Positions 25,449 to 34,173 of a stretch of 64,000 nucleotides of DNA are shown here, one piece after another. Made by a program: the position numbers and the translations under genes. Source of the stretch: JADKIH01 sp964595205 (GTDB lineage: Bacteria; Bacteroidota; Bacteroidia; AKYH767-A; 2013-40CM-41-45); NCBI GenBank assembly GCA_964595205.1, contig CAZQOQ010000015.1:306729-370728 (forward strand). Direction: 5' to 3'. The notes under the pieces were generated by a model. The model saw only the letters and a list, made by a program, of their open reading frames with translations. It was not told the DNA's origin and ran no database searches. The number at the start of each line of letters is the position of its first letter. Within the stretch, counting starts at the first letter, position 1.

Positions 25449-27578
25449 ATGAACATTAAATTATTTGCATGTAGTTTATTATTCGTCACTGCTCAGCTGA
25501 ATGCACAGCCGCTGAATTATCCGGTTACAAAAAAGACCGGCCAGACTGATACATATTTTGGCACGGAGGTAAAGGATCCTTACCGGTGGCTGGAAGATGA
25601 TCGTTCTGCAGAAACTGCAAACTGGGTGAAGGAACAAAATGCCGTAACTGAAAATTATCTTTCCGGGATACCGTTCAGGTCAAAGGTAAAGGACCGGATG
25701 ACACAACTGTGGAATTTTCCCAAGTCCTCCACCCCGTTTAAAGCCGGCAACAATTATTTCATCTATTCAAATAACGGATTGCAAAACCAGTTTGTATTAA
25801 ATATTCTACGAGGAAATTTTAATGCTAAACCCGAAGTCTTCATCGACCCCAATACACTTTCTGCTGATGGTACCATTAACCTGGGGACAGTTTCGGCATC
25901 GCACGACGGAAAATATGTTGCTTATGCTTTGTCTAAGTCGGGCAGCGACTGGCAGGAAATTTATATTAAGAGCGTTGAAGGAAAACAACTGGATGATAAA
26001 ATTGAGTGGGTGAAATTTTCCGGTATCTCATGGAGAGGAGATGGATTTTATTATTCTAGGTATGACGAACCTGAATCCTCACAGGTGCTGAAAGGGAAAA
26101 ACGAATTTCATAAGATTTATTATCACCGGCTGGGTGACAATCAGAAAAAAGACAAGCTGGTATATGATGATAAGCAATACCCCCTCAGAAATTTCTACGC
26201 AGCAGTTACGGAAGATGAGGATTACCTGATTGTTTACGCTTCAGAGGCTTCTCCGGGAAACAGCCTGATGGTTCAGAATCTGAAAAAGCCAGATAGCCCT
26301 TTCATCAATCTCGTGGAGTCATTCGATGATAAATATGATGTGATCGACAACGAGGGTTCCCAATTTTTCGTTCTTACAAATAAAGGCGCATCCAACTACC
26401 GTTTGGTGATGATGGATGCAGACAAGCCGAAGGAAGCATGGAAGGACATCATTCCCGAGAGCAGTGATGTATTGCTTGAAGTCGTGGCGGGAAACAACCT
26501 GTTTGTTGCAAGGTATATGAAGGACGCCGTAAGTGTTCTTAAAGTCTATTCCCGCACAGGTACTTTTATAGGAGATATTAAAACTGAAAGTATCGGGACC
26601 GTCGACCAGCTTTCTTCCGGGAAAAAGGATGAGGACCTTTTCTATGCGCTTTCGAATTTCACATTGCCTTCCGTGATTTATCATTATAACCTGCGTACCA
26701 AATTACAGGAAGTATATTTCCAGCCGAAGATTGATTTTCCTGCCGATGAATACGAGACGAAGGAGATTTTTTACAACAGTAAAGACGGCACGAAGATTCC
26801 CATGTTCATCGTTCATAAAAAAGGATTGGCAATGGATGGAAATAATCCGACTCTTCTGTTTAGTTACGGAGGATTTAATATCCCGATGATTCCCATCTTT
26901 AAGATCGAACGGCTGGTATTCCTCGAAAACGGAGGCGTCTTTGCCATGCCATGCATTCGTGGCGGCGGCGAATATGGTGAGAAATGGCATATGGATGGTA
27001 CCGGTTTGAAGAAACAGAACGTCTTTGATGATTTCATAGCAGCTGCCGAATCTTTAGTCAGAGAAAAATATACACGTCCGTCCAAATTAGCTATCAATGG
27101 CCGCTCGAATGGCGGCTTGCTGGTCGGCGCCGTCATGACCCAGCGCCCCGATCTCTTCAAAGTTGCAATACCAACCGTAGGTGTTATGGACATGTTGCGA
27201 TATCACACCTTCACGATCGGATGGAGATGGAAAACCGACTATGGCTCCAGCGAGGATGAGGTTAATTTCAAAAACCTCCTCTCCTATTCTCCATTGCACA
27301 ATATCAGGGAGAACACTGAGTATCCTGCAACGCTTGTTACCACAGGCGATCATGACGACCGCGTGGTTCCGGCACATTCATTCAAATTCATTGCAACGCT
27401 GCAGGAGAAAAGCTTAAAAAAGAATCCTGCGCTCATACGTATAGATATCAATTCCGGTCATGCCGGGAATACTGTTCTCGGATCCAGCAAGCCCGTTTCA
27501 AAACAGATCGAGGAACAAACGGACATCTTCACCTTTATGATGTATAACCTGGGAATGACCCTGAAGGCCAGACCCTAG
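25449..27578 (+). CDS. Prolyl oligopeptidase, S9A family, secreted
   Basis: Serine peptidase that cuts short proline-containing peptides, here exported to the periplasm or beyond (signal peptide to about residue 19, QLNA). N-terminal half: YPVTKKTGQTDTYFGTEVKDPYRWLEDD, the family opening, then a seven-bladed beta-propeller. C-terminal alpha/beta hydrolase: Ser in NGRSNGGLLVGAV, Asp in TTGDHDDRVVPAHSF, His in INSGHAGN. The length of 709 residues is standard. No T9SS tail. It stands alone, with a long AT-rich leader region. Confidence 0.94.
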   Translation: MNIKLFACSLLFVTAQLNAQPLNYPVTKKTGQTDTYFGTEVKDPYRWLEDDRSAETANWVKEQNAVTENYLSGIPFRSKVKDRMTQLWNFPKSSTPFKAGNNYFIYSNNGLQNQFVLNILRGNFNAKPEVFIDPNTLSADGTINLGTVSASHDGKYVAYALSKSGSDWQEIYIKSVEGKQLDDKIEWVKFSGISWRGDGFYYSRYDEPESSQVLKGKNEFHKIYYHRLGDNQKKDKLVYDDKQYPLRNFYAAVTEDEDYLIVYASEASPGNSLMVQNLKKPDSPFINLVESFDDKYDVIDNEGSQFFVLTNKGASNYRLVMMDADKPKEAWKDIIPESSDVLLEVVAGNNLFVARYMKDAVSVLKVYSRTGTFIGDIKTESIGTVDQLSSGKKDEDLFYALSNFTLPSVIYHYNLRTKLQEVYFQPKIDFPADEYETKEIFYNSKDGTKIPMFIVHKKGLAMDGNNPTLLFSYGGFNIPMIPIFKIERLVFLENGGVFAMPCIRGGGEYGEKWHMDGTGLKKQNVFDDFIAAAESLVREKYTRPSKLAINGRSNGGLLVGAVMTQRPDLFKVAIPTVGVMDMLRYHTFTIGWRWKTDYGSSEDEVNFKNLLSYSPLHNIRENTEYPATLVTTGDHDDRVVPAHSFKFIATLQEKSLKKNPALIRIDINSGHAGNTVLGSSKPVSKQIEEQTDIFTFMMYNLGMTLKARP

Positions 27579-27657
27579 GTTTATGGTGCCGGATCATTGT
27601 GAACATTTTTGTTTGAAAAGTAAATGATTCAAATAATCGCTGCAGTTTTGAATTGTT

Positions 27658-27665
27658 TAACTTTG
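27658..27665 (+). promoter_or_regulatory. Candidate -7 promoter element TAACTTTG
   Basis: Exact TAnnTTTG match, 21 bases before the start codon of the double Ddl gene at 27687. No -33 TTTG at the standard 19-bp spacing. It would begin the Ddl-PASTA transcript. Confidence 0.45.
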
Positions 27666-27686
27666 TGAAATAGCCTTTTAACTCAT

Positions 27687-30392
27687 ATGAAATTAAAGAT
27701 TGGAATCATATTCGGGGGATTCTCACGCGAACGTGAAATTTCGTTTGCCGGAGGAAGAACCGTTTATGATAACCTGAATAAGACACTCTTCGAAGCAATA
27801 CCTGTTTTTGTCGATAGCTTCGGGAATTTCATTCTGCTCGACTGGCAATTCATCTACAAGGGAAGTATTCGTGATTTCTATCCTCCGGTATCTTCAATTC
27901 CGCCTTCAAAAGGAAATTACCAGGTGTATGCCGAATCGCTTGGGGATCTTTCAATGAAGGAACAGGAAGCGTTGATCCGAAGTATCGGTCGTGTGATTCT
28001 GCCGGCAGAACTCAACCAGTGTTTTGATTTCGCCTTTCTGTGTCTTCATGGTCCTTTCGGTGAGGATGGCAGAATCCAGGGCATGCTCGAATATTATGGA
28101 ATCCCCTATTCCGGCTCAGGCATACTTTCTTCAGCGATCGGCATCAACAAATCGGTGCAGAAGAAACTGATGAGAAATTCCGGTTTCGACGGACCGGAAT
28201 ATTTATCGCTGAAAAAGAAAAACTGGAATGAATCGGACAGGAAAATAATTTTCAAAAACATCAGGGAAGATATCGGCTTCCCGTGTGTAATAAAGCCGGC
28301 TCACCAGGGTTCATCCATCGGCGTGAGTGTGGTGGTAAAAGATGATGAGGTCGAAATCGGAAGAGCCATCAATCATGCATTCTTTATCAGGGAGATTCAA
28401 ATAAGCGAATGGAATTCGCTGAACGAAAACATGAGACTGTCGCTGATCCGTTCGGTCTCAGATATACGCGAGGGACTTGGTTTGCCGCTGATGATGACGG
28501 TTTCCGGCCGATCCGAAAGAATATTTCATCCCGATGCATTGTCAGGGAGAATAGATTCCGCCTTCAGTAACGGGAATAAATCAATACACCTTGAGGCATG
28601 CGATGGCGAGAGTGAAATACTCATTGAGCAGTTCATCGAGGGAAAGGAATTTTCCTGCATCGTAATACGGAATGAAGATGATCGTCCCGTTGCTTTGCCT
28701 CCCACCGAAATCAGGAAAGGAAAGGAACTCTTCGATTATCGTTCCAAATATCTCCCCGGATTATCGAGGAAGATCACTCCTATTGAATTATCTTATGAAC
28801 AGATCCAGCTGATCAGGCAGGAATGTGAGCGACTGTTTCTCGAGTTGAACTTTAACGTGTATGCTCGTATTGATGGTTTTGTAACGAACGACAACCGGAT
28901 TTTCCTGAATGATCCGAACACGACCTCGGGGATGATGCCTTCTTCTTTCTTCTTTCACCAGGCCGCTGAGATCGGACTCAATCCCTCTCAGTTTCTTACC
29001 TATATCATCCGTACTTCCTTTACTGAGCGCATGCATGACATGCCGGGCAAATCAGGACTCGGAGAGTTACTGAAGAAACTCGATGAAGAAATCATTTCGA
29101 TGAGAAATAATCCCGGGCAGAAGACGAGAGTTGCAGTTATTCTTGGCGGCTATTCGTCCGAGAGACATATTTCCGTCGAGAGTGGCAGAAACGTCTACGA
29201 AAAGCTTTCTTCCTCGGATAAATATGCGCCTGTTCCGGTTTTTCTGACGGGTTCTGACGGCAATCACCGGCTTTTCCAGATACCGGTTAATCTCATGCTG
29301 AAGGATAATGCCGACGACATCAGGGAGAAAATCATGCATTTTTCCGTTCACGAAGTGGTGAAGGAAATCATGATGCTCTGCGAAAAGATCACCGATAAAT
29401 ATACTTCCGCACAGGATGTACTGCAGCCAAAGGAAATTTTCTACGAAACCCTCTCTGAAATTGCAGATGTCGCTTTCATAGCCTTGCATGGCAGGCCCGG
29501 CGAAGACGGAGAAGTTCAGCGGCAGCTTGAAAAGGCCGGCATTCCTTATAATGGCTCTGGTGTTGATTCATCCAGGATAACTATAAATAAATTTGAGACA
29601 AACGAGATCCTCCGGAATCATGTTTTCAAGGTAGCCTCGCACAGGCTTGTGAGTTACAGCGACTGGAAAGGAAAGAAAGATGTGATCGTAACTGAAATCA
29701 AAAGAGACTTTAAGTTCCCGTTAATTGCAAAGCCCGTAGATGACGGTTGCAGCAGCGCAGTTAAGAAGATTAAAAACATGGAAGAACTGTCGGCCTTCGC
29801 AGATGCGATATTCCGGCAGTCAGAAGAACTCTCTCCGAAAGAAGCAGCCATTCTCAATTTAAAGCCGAAGGAAGAATTTCCGCAAAAGGTAATGTTTCTT
29901 ATCGAAGAACTCATCGAACCGGAGGGTGCTGCACATTTTCTGGAAATCACAGGCGGTCTGCTCACCAAAATGGATGAACAGGGAAACATACGATATGAAG
30001 TTTTCGAAGCCTCCGAGGCTCTGTCCGGCGGAGACGTGCTGTCGCTTGAGGAGAAATTTCTCGCCGGCGAGGGGCAGAATATCACTCCTGCCCGGTATGC
30101 GGCCGATGCCGCTGAGAGGCAAAGAATATCCGAAATCGTAAAGGATGAATTCAAACGTGCTGCCATGCTTTTGAATGTGGAAGGTTATGCGAGAATTGAT
30201 GCCTTTGTGAGAGTATTCGGTGACGGCAGAGTCGAGACAATTTTCATAGAGGTAAATTCGTTACCGGGAATGACGCCGGCAACATGCATTTTCCACCAGA
30301 CTGCAATTGCCGGTTACAAGCCGTATGATTTCATCGACCGGATTTTAAAATATGGAATTCAGAAAATGAAACGGCCTGTTAAAATACATTAG
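27687..30392 (+). CDS. Double D-alanine--D-alanine ligase (two fused Ddl domains)
   Basis: Two full ATP-grasp Ddl units in one 901-residue chain; ordinary Ddl has 300-370. Domain 1 (about 1-450): GGFSREREISF, HGPFGEDGRIQG, KPAHQGSSIGVS (Lys203, loop from Gly208), ARIDGF, then NDPNTTSGMM. Domain 2 (about 479-895): GGYSSERHISVESG, HGRPGEDGEVQR, KPVDDGCSSAV (Lys682), ARIDAF, then IEVNSLPGMTP. In domain 1 the metal-binding E-x-N is D-P-N (409-411); in domain 2 the glycine loop GSSxGV is GCSSAV (687-692). Each half therefore departs from consensus at a different site. The PASTA gene follows after four bases, so the operon serves peptidoglycan synthesis. Confidence 0.92.
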   Translation: MKLKIGIIFGGFSREREISFAGGRTVYDNLNKTLFEAIPVFVDSFGNFILLDWQFIYKGSIRDFYPPVSSIPPSKGNYQVYAESLGDLSMKEQEALIRSIGRVILPAELNQCFDFAFLCLHGPFGEDGRIQGMLEYYGIPYSGSGILSSAIGINKSVQKKLMRNSGFDGPEYLSLKKKNWNESDRKIIFKNIREDIGFPCVIKPAHQGSSIGVSVVVKDDEVEIGRAINHAFFIREIQISEWNSLNENMRLSLIRSVSDIREGLGLPLMMTVSGRSERIFHPDALSGRIDSAFSNGNKSIHLEACDGESEILIEQFIEGKEFSCIVIRNEDDRPVALPPTEIRKGKELFDYRSKYLPGLSRKITPIELSYEQIQLIRQECERLFLELNFNVYARIDGFVTNDNRIFLNDPNTTSGMMPSSFFFHQAAEIGLNPSQFLTYIIRTSFTERMHDMPGKSGLGELLKKLDEEIISMRNNPGQKTRVAVILGGYSSERHISVESGRNVYEKLSSSDKYAPVPVFLTGSDGNHRLFQIPVNLMLKDNADDIREKIMHFSVHEVVKEIMMLCEKITDKYTSAQDVLQPKEIFYETLSEIADVAFIALHGRPGEDGEVQRQLEKAGIPYNGSGVDSSRITINKFETNEILRNHVFKVASHRLVSYSDWKGKKDVIVTEIKRDFKFPLIAKPVDDGCSSAVKKIKNMEELSAFADAIFRQSEELSPKEAAILNLKPKEEFPQKVMFLIEELIEPEGAAHFLEITGGLLTKMDEQGNIRYEVFEASEALSGGDVLSLEEKFLAGEGQNITPARYAADAAERQRISEIVKDEFKRAAMLLNVEGYARIDAFVRVFGDGRVETIFIEVNSLPGMTPATCIFHQTAIAGYKPYDFIDRILKYGIQKMKRPVKIH

Positions 30393-30396
30393 AAAT

Positions 30397-31158
30397 ATGT
30401 CGTCTAAACTGTTTGAATTTTTGACCAGCCGTGTATTCTTCAGGAATGTTGCCATTCTTATAATTGCAATGATCATCGGTTTCTTCTCTCTGAATGCCAT
30501 GCTCAATAACTACACGCACCATGGGGAAAGCATTTCTGTGCCTGATCTGACCGGACTGGAGATTTCGAAACTCGACAGCATTTTAGTTACTCATGGCTTC
30601 CTGTACAAAGTAATTGATTCATTGTATGACGGAGAGAGGATTCCCGGAACGGTCATCGACCAGGATCCGGCGCCGAAGAGTAAAGTAAAAGAGAACCGTA
30701 CCATTTACCTTACGATTAATGCGGTCAATCCACCTGATGTTAAGATGCCGGATCTTGTTGATGTGTCTTTCAGGCAGGCACAGGCTATGCTGCAGTCATA
30801 CGGACTGGTTACCGGTGATGTGGTTTATCGTTCAGATCTAGCCAAAAATGCAGTGCTCGAACAACTATATAAAAACCGCACCATCAAGCCCGGAACAATG
30901 ATTCCAAAAGGCGCCGTCATCGATCTCGTTTTAGGCGACGGCCTCGGAGACATTGAAGTCGAAGTTCCGGATCTGACCGGTATGACACTTGAAGAAGCAA
31001 AGACCAAACTCGTACATTCATCACTGGCATTGGGTATCGTAGAATACGAGGATGAATCGGATGAGAAATCCTCTGCACGGGTTTACAGGCAGAATCCTGA
31101 TGCGGGCAGTGGTATTACGCTCAAACAGGGTTCGGGTGTGGATGTATTCCTGCGTTGA
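30397..31158 (+). CDS. PASTA-domain membrane protein
   Basis: A single N-terminal membrane helix (residues 18-36) anchors three PASTA domains in the periplasm, beginning at VPDLTGLEISKLDSIL, MPDLVDVSFRQAQAML and VPDLTGMTLEEAKTKL. PASTA domains bind muropeptides and the D-Ala-D-Ala end of the stem peptide in other bacteria. There is no kinase or transpeptidase domain attached. It lies four bases after the double Ddl gene; this pairing supports a joint role in cell-wall assembly. Confidence 0.92.
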   Translation: MSSKLFEFLTSRVFFRNVAILIIAMIIGFFSLNAMLNNYTHHGESISVPDLTGLEISKLDSILVTHGFLYKVIDSLYDGERIPGTVIDQDPAPKSKVKENRTIYLTINAVNPPDVKMPDLVDVSFRQAQAMLQSYGLVTGDVVYRSDLAKNAVLEQLYKNRTIKPGTMIPKGAVIDLVLGDGLGDIEVEVPDLTGMTLEEAKTKLVHSSLALGIVEYEDESDEKSSARVYRQNPDAGSGITLKQGSGVDVFLR

Positions 31159-31188
31159 GATTCCCGTTTATATGCCGGCCAATATTCG

Positions 31189-31196
31189 TACTTTTG
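31189..31196 (+). promoter_or_regulatory. Candidate -7 promoter element TACTTTTG
   Basis: Exact TAnnTTTG match, with TTTA (31167-31170) 18 bp upstream as a weak -33 box. The start site would be only a few bases before the preferred ATG at 31208, which supports that start over the longer reading frame. Confidence 0.5.
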
Positions 31197-31207
31197 CCCT
31201 CCCTCCT

Positions 31208-33061
31208 ATGAAGACAAGCAAAATTCTCTTTCTGATTTTAGTACTGACGGTTTCTTTTTCGGACATAAAAAGCCAGGAGACGATTATTCCCCTGAATAAC
31301 AATCCCGCGCTCATGAATAAAGCGAAGTCGAAGAAGATGATGAGAATGATGTCTGCGGTTGACGATACGATTCCCATTCCTTTCCGTGATGATTTTTCAC
31401 GCCCGGGTGTTTATCCTGACGAGACTTTGTGGCTGGACAGCGGTGTTTTTATAAACAATAATTATCCTGATTTCCCGGTTACGATCGGAGTTGCAACCTT
31501 TGACGGTTTGAATTACATGGGATGCCCCTATCAGCCGGCATCAACACAGGATTCGGTTGCGGATGTCCTCACTTCGCATTGTATCGATCTGGCACTTGCA
31601 TCAACGGATACTTCCGTATGGTTTAGTTTTTTCTATCAGCCGCAGGGTATGGGCGATGCGCCTGAATCAGGCGACTCGCTTGTACTTCAGTTTAAGGACT
31701 CAGGCGGGACATGGAAAAATGTCTGGGCAGTGGATGGCCGGGAAGATTCGGCTTTTCAAAGAGTGAATATCAGAGTTACCGGAGCTGAATATCTGTTCAA
31801 AGGATTTCAATTCAGATTTTACAACATTGCAACCGTAAACGGAAACCGTGATCACTGGCATCTCGATTATGTTTGGCTTGACAAGAACAGATTCGAGAAC
31901 GACGGCCTCGAAGATTTTTCACTGATCAAACCAATTGGATCATTGCTTACAGAATTTACTGCAATGCCCTATTCGCATTATAAGGCCCTGGGTACGCCTC
32001 CGGTTGCAGGAACATTGGTGCCCGATATGTCCGATTCCGTTTACGTCTTGAATTATGGTCCCGCCAGCTTCACGCAGTTCATAGACATTATACAAGTCGG
32101 CCAGCCGGTACCGGACTACCATGTTTCCACCGGAATATTCAACGGCAATCCTCTTTCGTATGTAAACAATACACTTCCGCTGAATTATTATTTCCCGGCA
32201 TTGCCCGGCGACAGTGTCGATTACCTTGTTAAGTCATTTCTTGATGATCCGGTAGCTCGATTGAATAAATACAACGATACGAGTTATTACTATCAGCATT
32301 TTTATAATTATTATTCTTATGACGATGGCAGCGCTGAAGTCGGGTATGGAATTACAGGAAACGTGGATGTGTCGATGGCTTATTTATTCAATGTGAAAGT
32401 CGCCGATACGCTGAGAGGGGTACAGATTTATTTTAATCCCACCGGACTGGATGTTACGAATAAACTATTTCAACTTACGGTCTGGAGCGATATCAATCTG
32501 ACTACGAATCAATCCATCGAAATGTACAGGATGATCAACCAGAAACCCGGCGAATGCGACAGCCTGAACGGGTTCAAGACATATTTGTTTGACACAACAC
32601 TAGTGGTGGGGCCGGGAAATATATGGGTTGGAATGATACAGAACGAGCCCCAGGCACTCTATGGTGTGGGACTCGACAGGAATACGGACTCCCGCACGAA
32701 GATGTATTATCACATCGATGGTATATGGAGCGGCTCGAGTATTTTTGGTTCATGGATGATTCGTCCGCTGTTTGGAAAGAAAATTCCTGTTGTTTCTGTT
32801 GAGGAAAATGAAAACCTGGTATCAGATTTTTCTGTTTTTCCAAACCCGGCAAACGATCATGCACACATACGGTTCAACAATCGTGGTGACAGAAACTACA
32901 CCTGCCAGATTTTCGATTGCATAGGTTCGCTTTTGCGTGAAGAATTGTTATCACCGGATGGAAATATTGATATTTCAGCATTGAGCAAGGGCATTTATAT
33001 TGTCAGAATATATGCTCCAGGCGACCGTACCGGGAAAGTACAGAAGCTGATCATTCAATAG
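31208..33061 (+). CDS. T9SS type A cargo protein, secreted
   Basis: About 617 residues. I chose ATG 31208 because it opens a signal peptide (MKTSKILFLILVLTVSFS, cleaved near DIKSQ) and follows a promoter box; the frame extends upstream to 31052 inside the PASTA gene, but that part has no signal-like start. The middle (FRDDFSRPGVYPDETLWLDSG, then SFFYQPQG) resembles concanavalin-like or jelly-roll beta domains in Bacteroidota secreted proteins. The C-terminal 75 residues (SVFPNPANDHAHIRF to GIYIVRIYAPGD and KLIIQ) are the Por secretion tail that directs export and cell-surface attachment. Exact function unknown. Confidence 0.88.
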   Translation: MKTSKILFLILVLTVSFSDIKSQETIIPLNNNPALMNKAKSKKMMRMMSAVDDTIPIPFRDDFSRPGVYPDETLWLDSGVFINNNYPDFPVTIGVATFDGLNYMGCPYQPASTQDSVADVLTSHCIDLALASTDTSVWFSFFYQPQGMGDAPESGDSLVLQFKDSGGTWKNVWAVDGREDSAFQRVNIRVTGAEYLFKGFQFRFYNIATVNGNRDHWHLDYVWLDKNRFENDGLEDFSLIKPIGSLLTEFTAMPYSHYKALGTPPVAGTLVPDMSDSVYVLNYGPASFTQFIDIIQVGQPVPDYHVSTGIFNGNPLSYVNNTLPLNYYFPALPGDSVDYLVKSFLDDPVARLNKYNDTSYYYQHFYNYYSYDDGSAEVGYGITGNVDVSMAYLFNVKVADTLRGVQIYFNPTGLDVTNKLFQLTVWSDINLTTNQSIEMYRMINQKPGECDSLNGFKTYLFDTTLVVGPGNIWVGMIQNEPQALYGVGLDRNTDSRTKMYYHIDGIWSGSSIFGSWMIRPLFGKKIPVVSVEENENLVSDFSVFPNPANDHAHIRFNNRGDRNYTCQIFDCIGSLLREELLSPDGNIDISALSKGIYIVRIYAPGDRTGKVQKLIIQ

Positions 33062-33123
33062 AAGTTTTTTACATTGGAAATAGTTTTACCGTCAGCTTAA
33101 ATTTCAACAGGAATATTGTAACG

Positions 33124-34158
33124 ATGAATACCGATGAGTTAGAAGCATCCGAACAGGACGAGTTGTATGAGCATCACCGGTTCATCATCGAAAACGGCGT
33201 GACTCCCATAAGGATCGACAAGTTTTTAATTAACCGGATGCCGAATGTGAGCCGAAACAGGTTGCAGAATGCCTGCGAAGCCGGCAATATACTTGTCAAC
33301 GGAAAAGAAGTTAAGTCGAGCTATAAGGTAAAGCCAAAGGATCAGATTCAGATCGTATTGCCTGAACCGGTGCGTGAAAAGGAATTGATCCCACAGGATA
33401 TTCCGCTCGATATTGTGTACGAAGATGATGACATTATTATCGTCAACAAACCGGCGGGTTTGGTGGTGCATCCGGCATTTGGAAATTATTCCGGCACACT
33501 CATGAATGGCCTGCTCTATCACTTTCAGAAGTTACCGGTTAGTAAGGGAAACATGGATCGCCCGGGACTTGTTCACAGGATTGACAAGAACACATCCGGT
33601 TTGCTGGTGATTGCGAGGACAGACATTGCAATGGTGCACCTGGCGAAGGAATTTTTCAACCGAACGATCGACAGGAAGTATGTGGCACTCGTGTGGGGCG
33701 ATTTTAAGGAAGACGAAGGAACGATTACCGGTCATGTCGGAAGAAATCTCAAGGACAGGAAGATCATGGATGTTTTTCCGGGCGGCGAACATGGTAAACA
33801 CGCTGTGACACATTATAAAGTTCTTGAGCGATTCGGTTATGTCACGCTAATTGAATGTAAACTTGAGACGGGTCGTACACACCAGATCCGTGTTCATATG
33901 AAGTATGCGGGCCATCCGCTGTTCAACGATGAGACCTATGGGGGAAATAAAATTCTGAAAGGCACAACGTTTACCAAATACAGGCAGTTTATTGAAAATT
34001 GTTTTGAAATTTTTCCACGGCATGCGCTTCATGCGAAGACGCTGGGATTCATTCATCCTGTTACGGGTAAGAAAGTATTTTTCGAGTCGCCGCTTCCTGA
34101 GGATTTTACCAGGCTGTTGGAAAAATGGCGCAGCTATGCGAAAAATAAGGAAGCGTGA
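33124..34158 (+). CDS. rluD: Ribosomal large subunit pseudouridine synthase, RluD family
   Basis: Converts uridines in 23S rRNA helix 69 to pseudouridine. An N-terminal S4 RNA-binding domain (RIDKFLINRMPNVSRNRLQNA, about residues 27-75) is followed by the RluA-type catalytic domain: DIIIVNKPAGLVVHPA, the catalytic aspartate in GLVHRIDKNTSGLLV, and HQIRVHMKYAGHPLFNDETYGG near the end. The length of 344 residues fits RluD. It may be read with the upstream T9SS gene (62 nt gap). Convergent with the SBBP gene. Confidence 0.94.
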   Translation: MNTDELEASEQDELYEHHRFIIENGVTPIRIDKFLINRMPNVSRNRLQNACEAGNILVNGKEVKSSYKVKPKDQIQIVLPEPVREKELIPQDIPLDIVYEDDDIIIVNKPAGLVVHPAFGNYSGTLMNGLLYHFQKLPVSKGNMDRPGLVHRIDKNTSGLLVIARTDIAMVHLAKEFFNRTIDRKYVALVWGDFKEDEGTITGHVGRNLKDRKIMDVFPGGEHGKHAVTHYKVLERFGYVTLIECKLETGRTHQIRVHMKYAGHPLFNDETYGGNKILKGTTFTKYRQFIENCFEIFPRHALHAKTLGFIHPVTGKKVFFESPLPEDFTRLLEKWRSYAKNKEA

Positions 34159-34173
34159 AGTCGGTCCTTTAAC

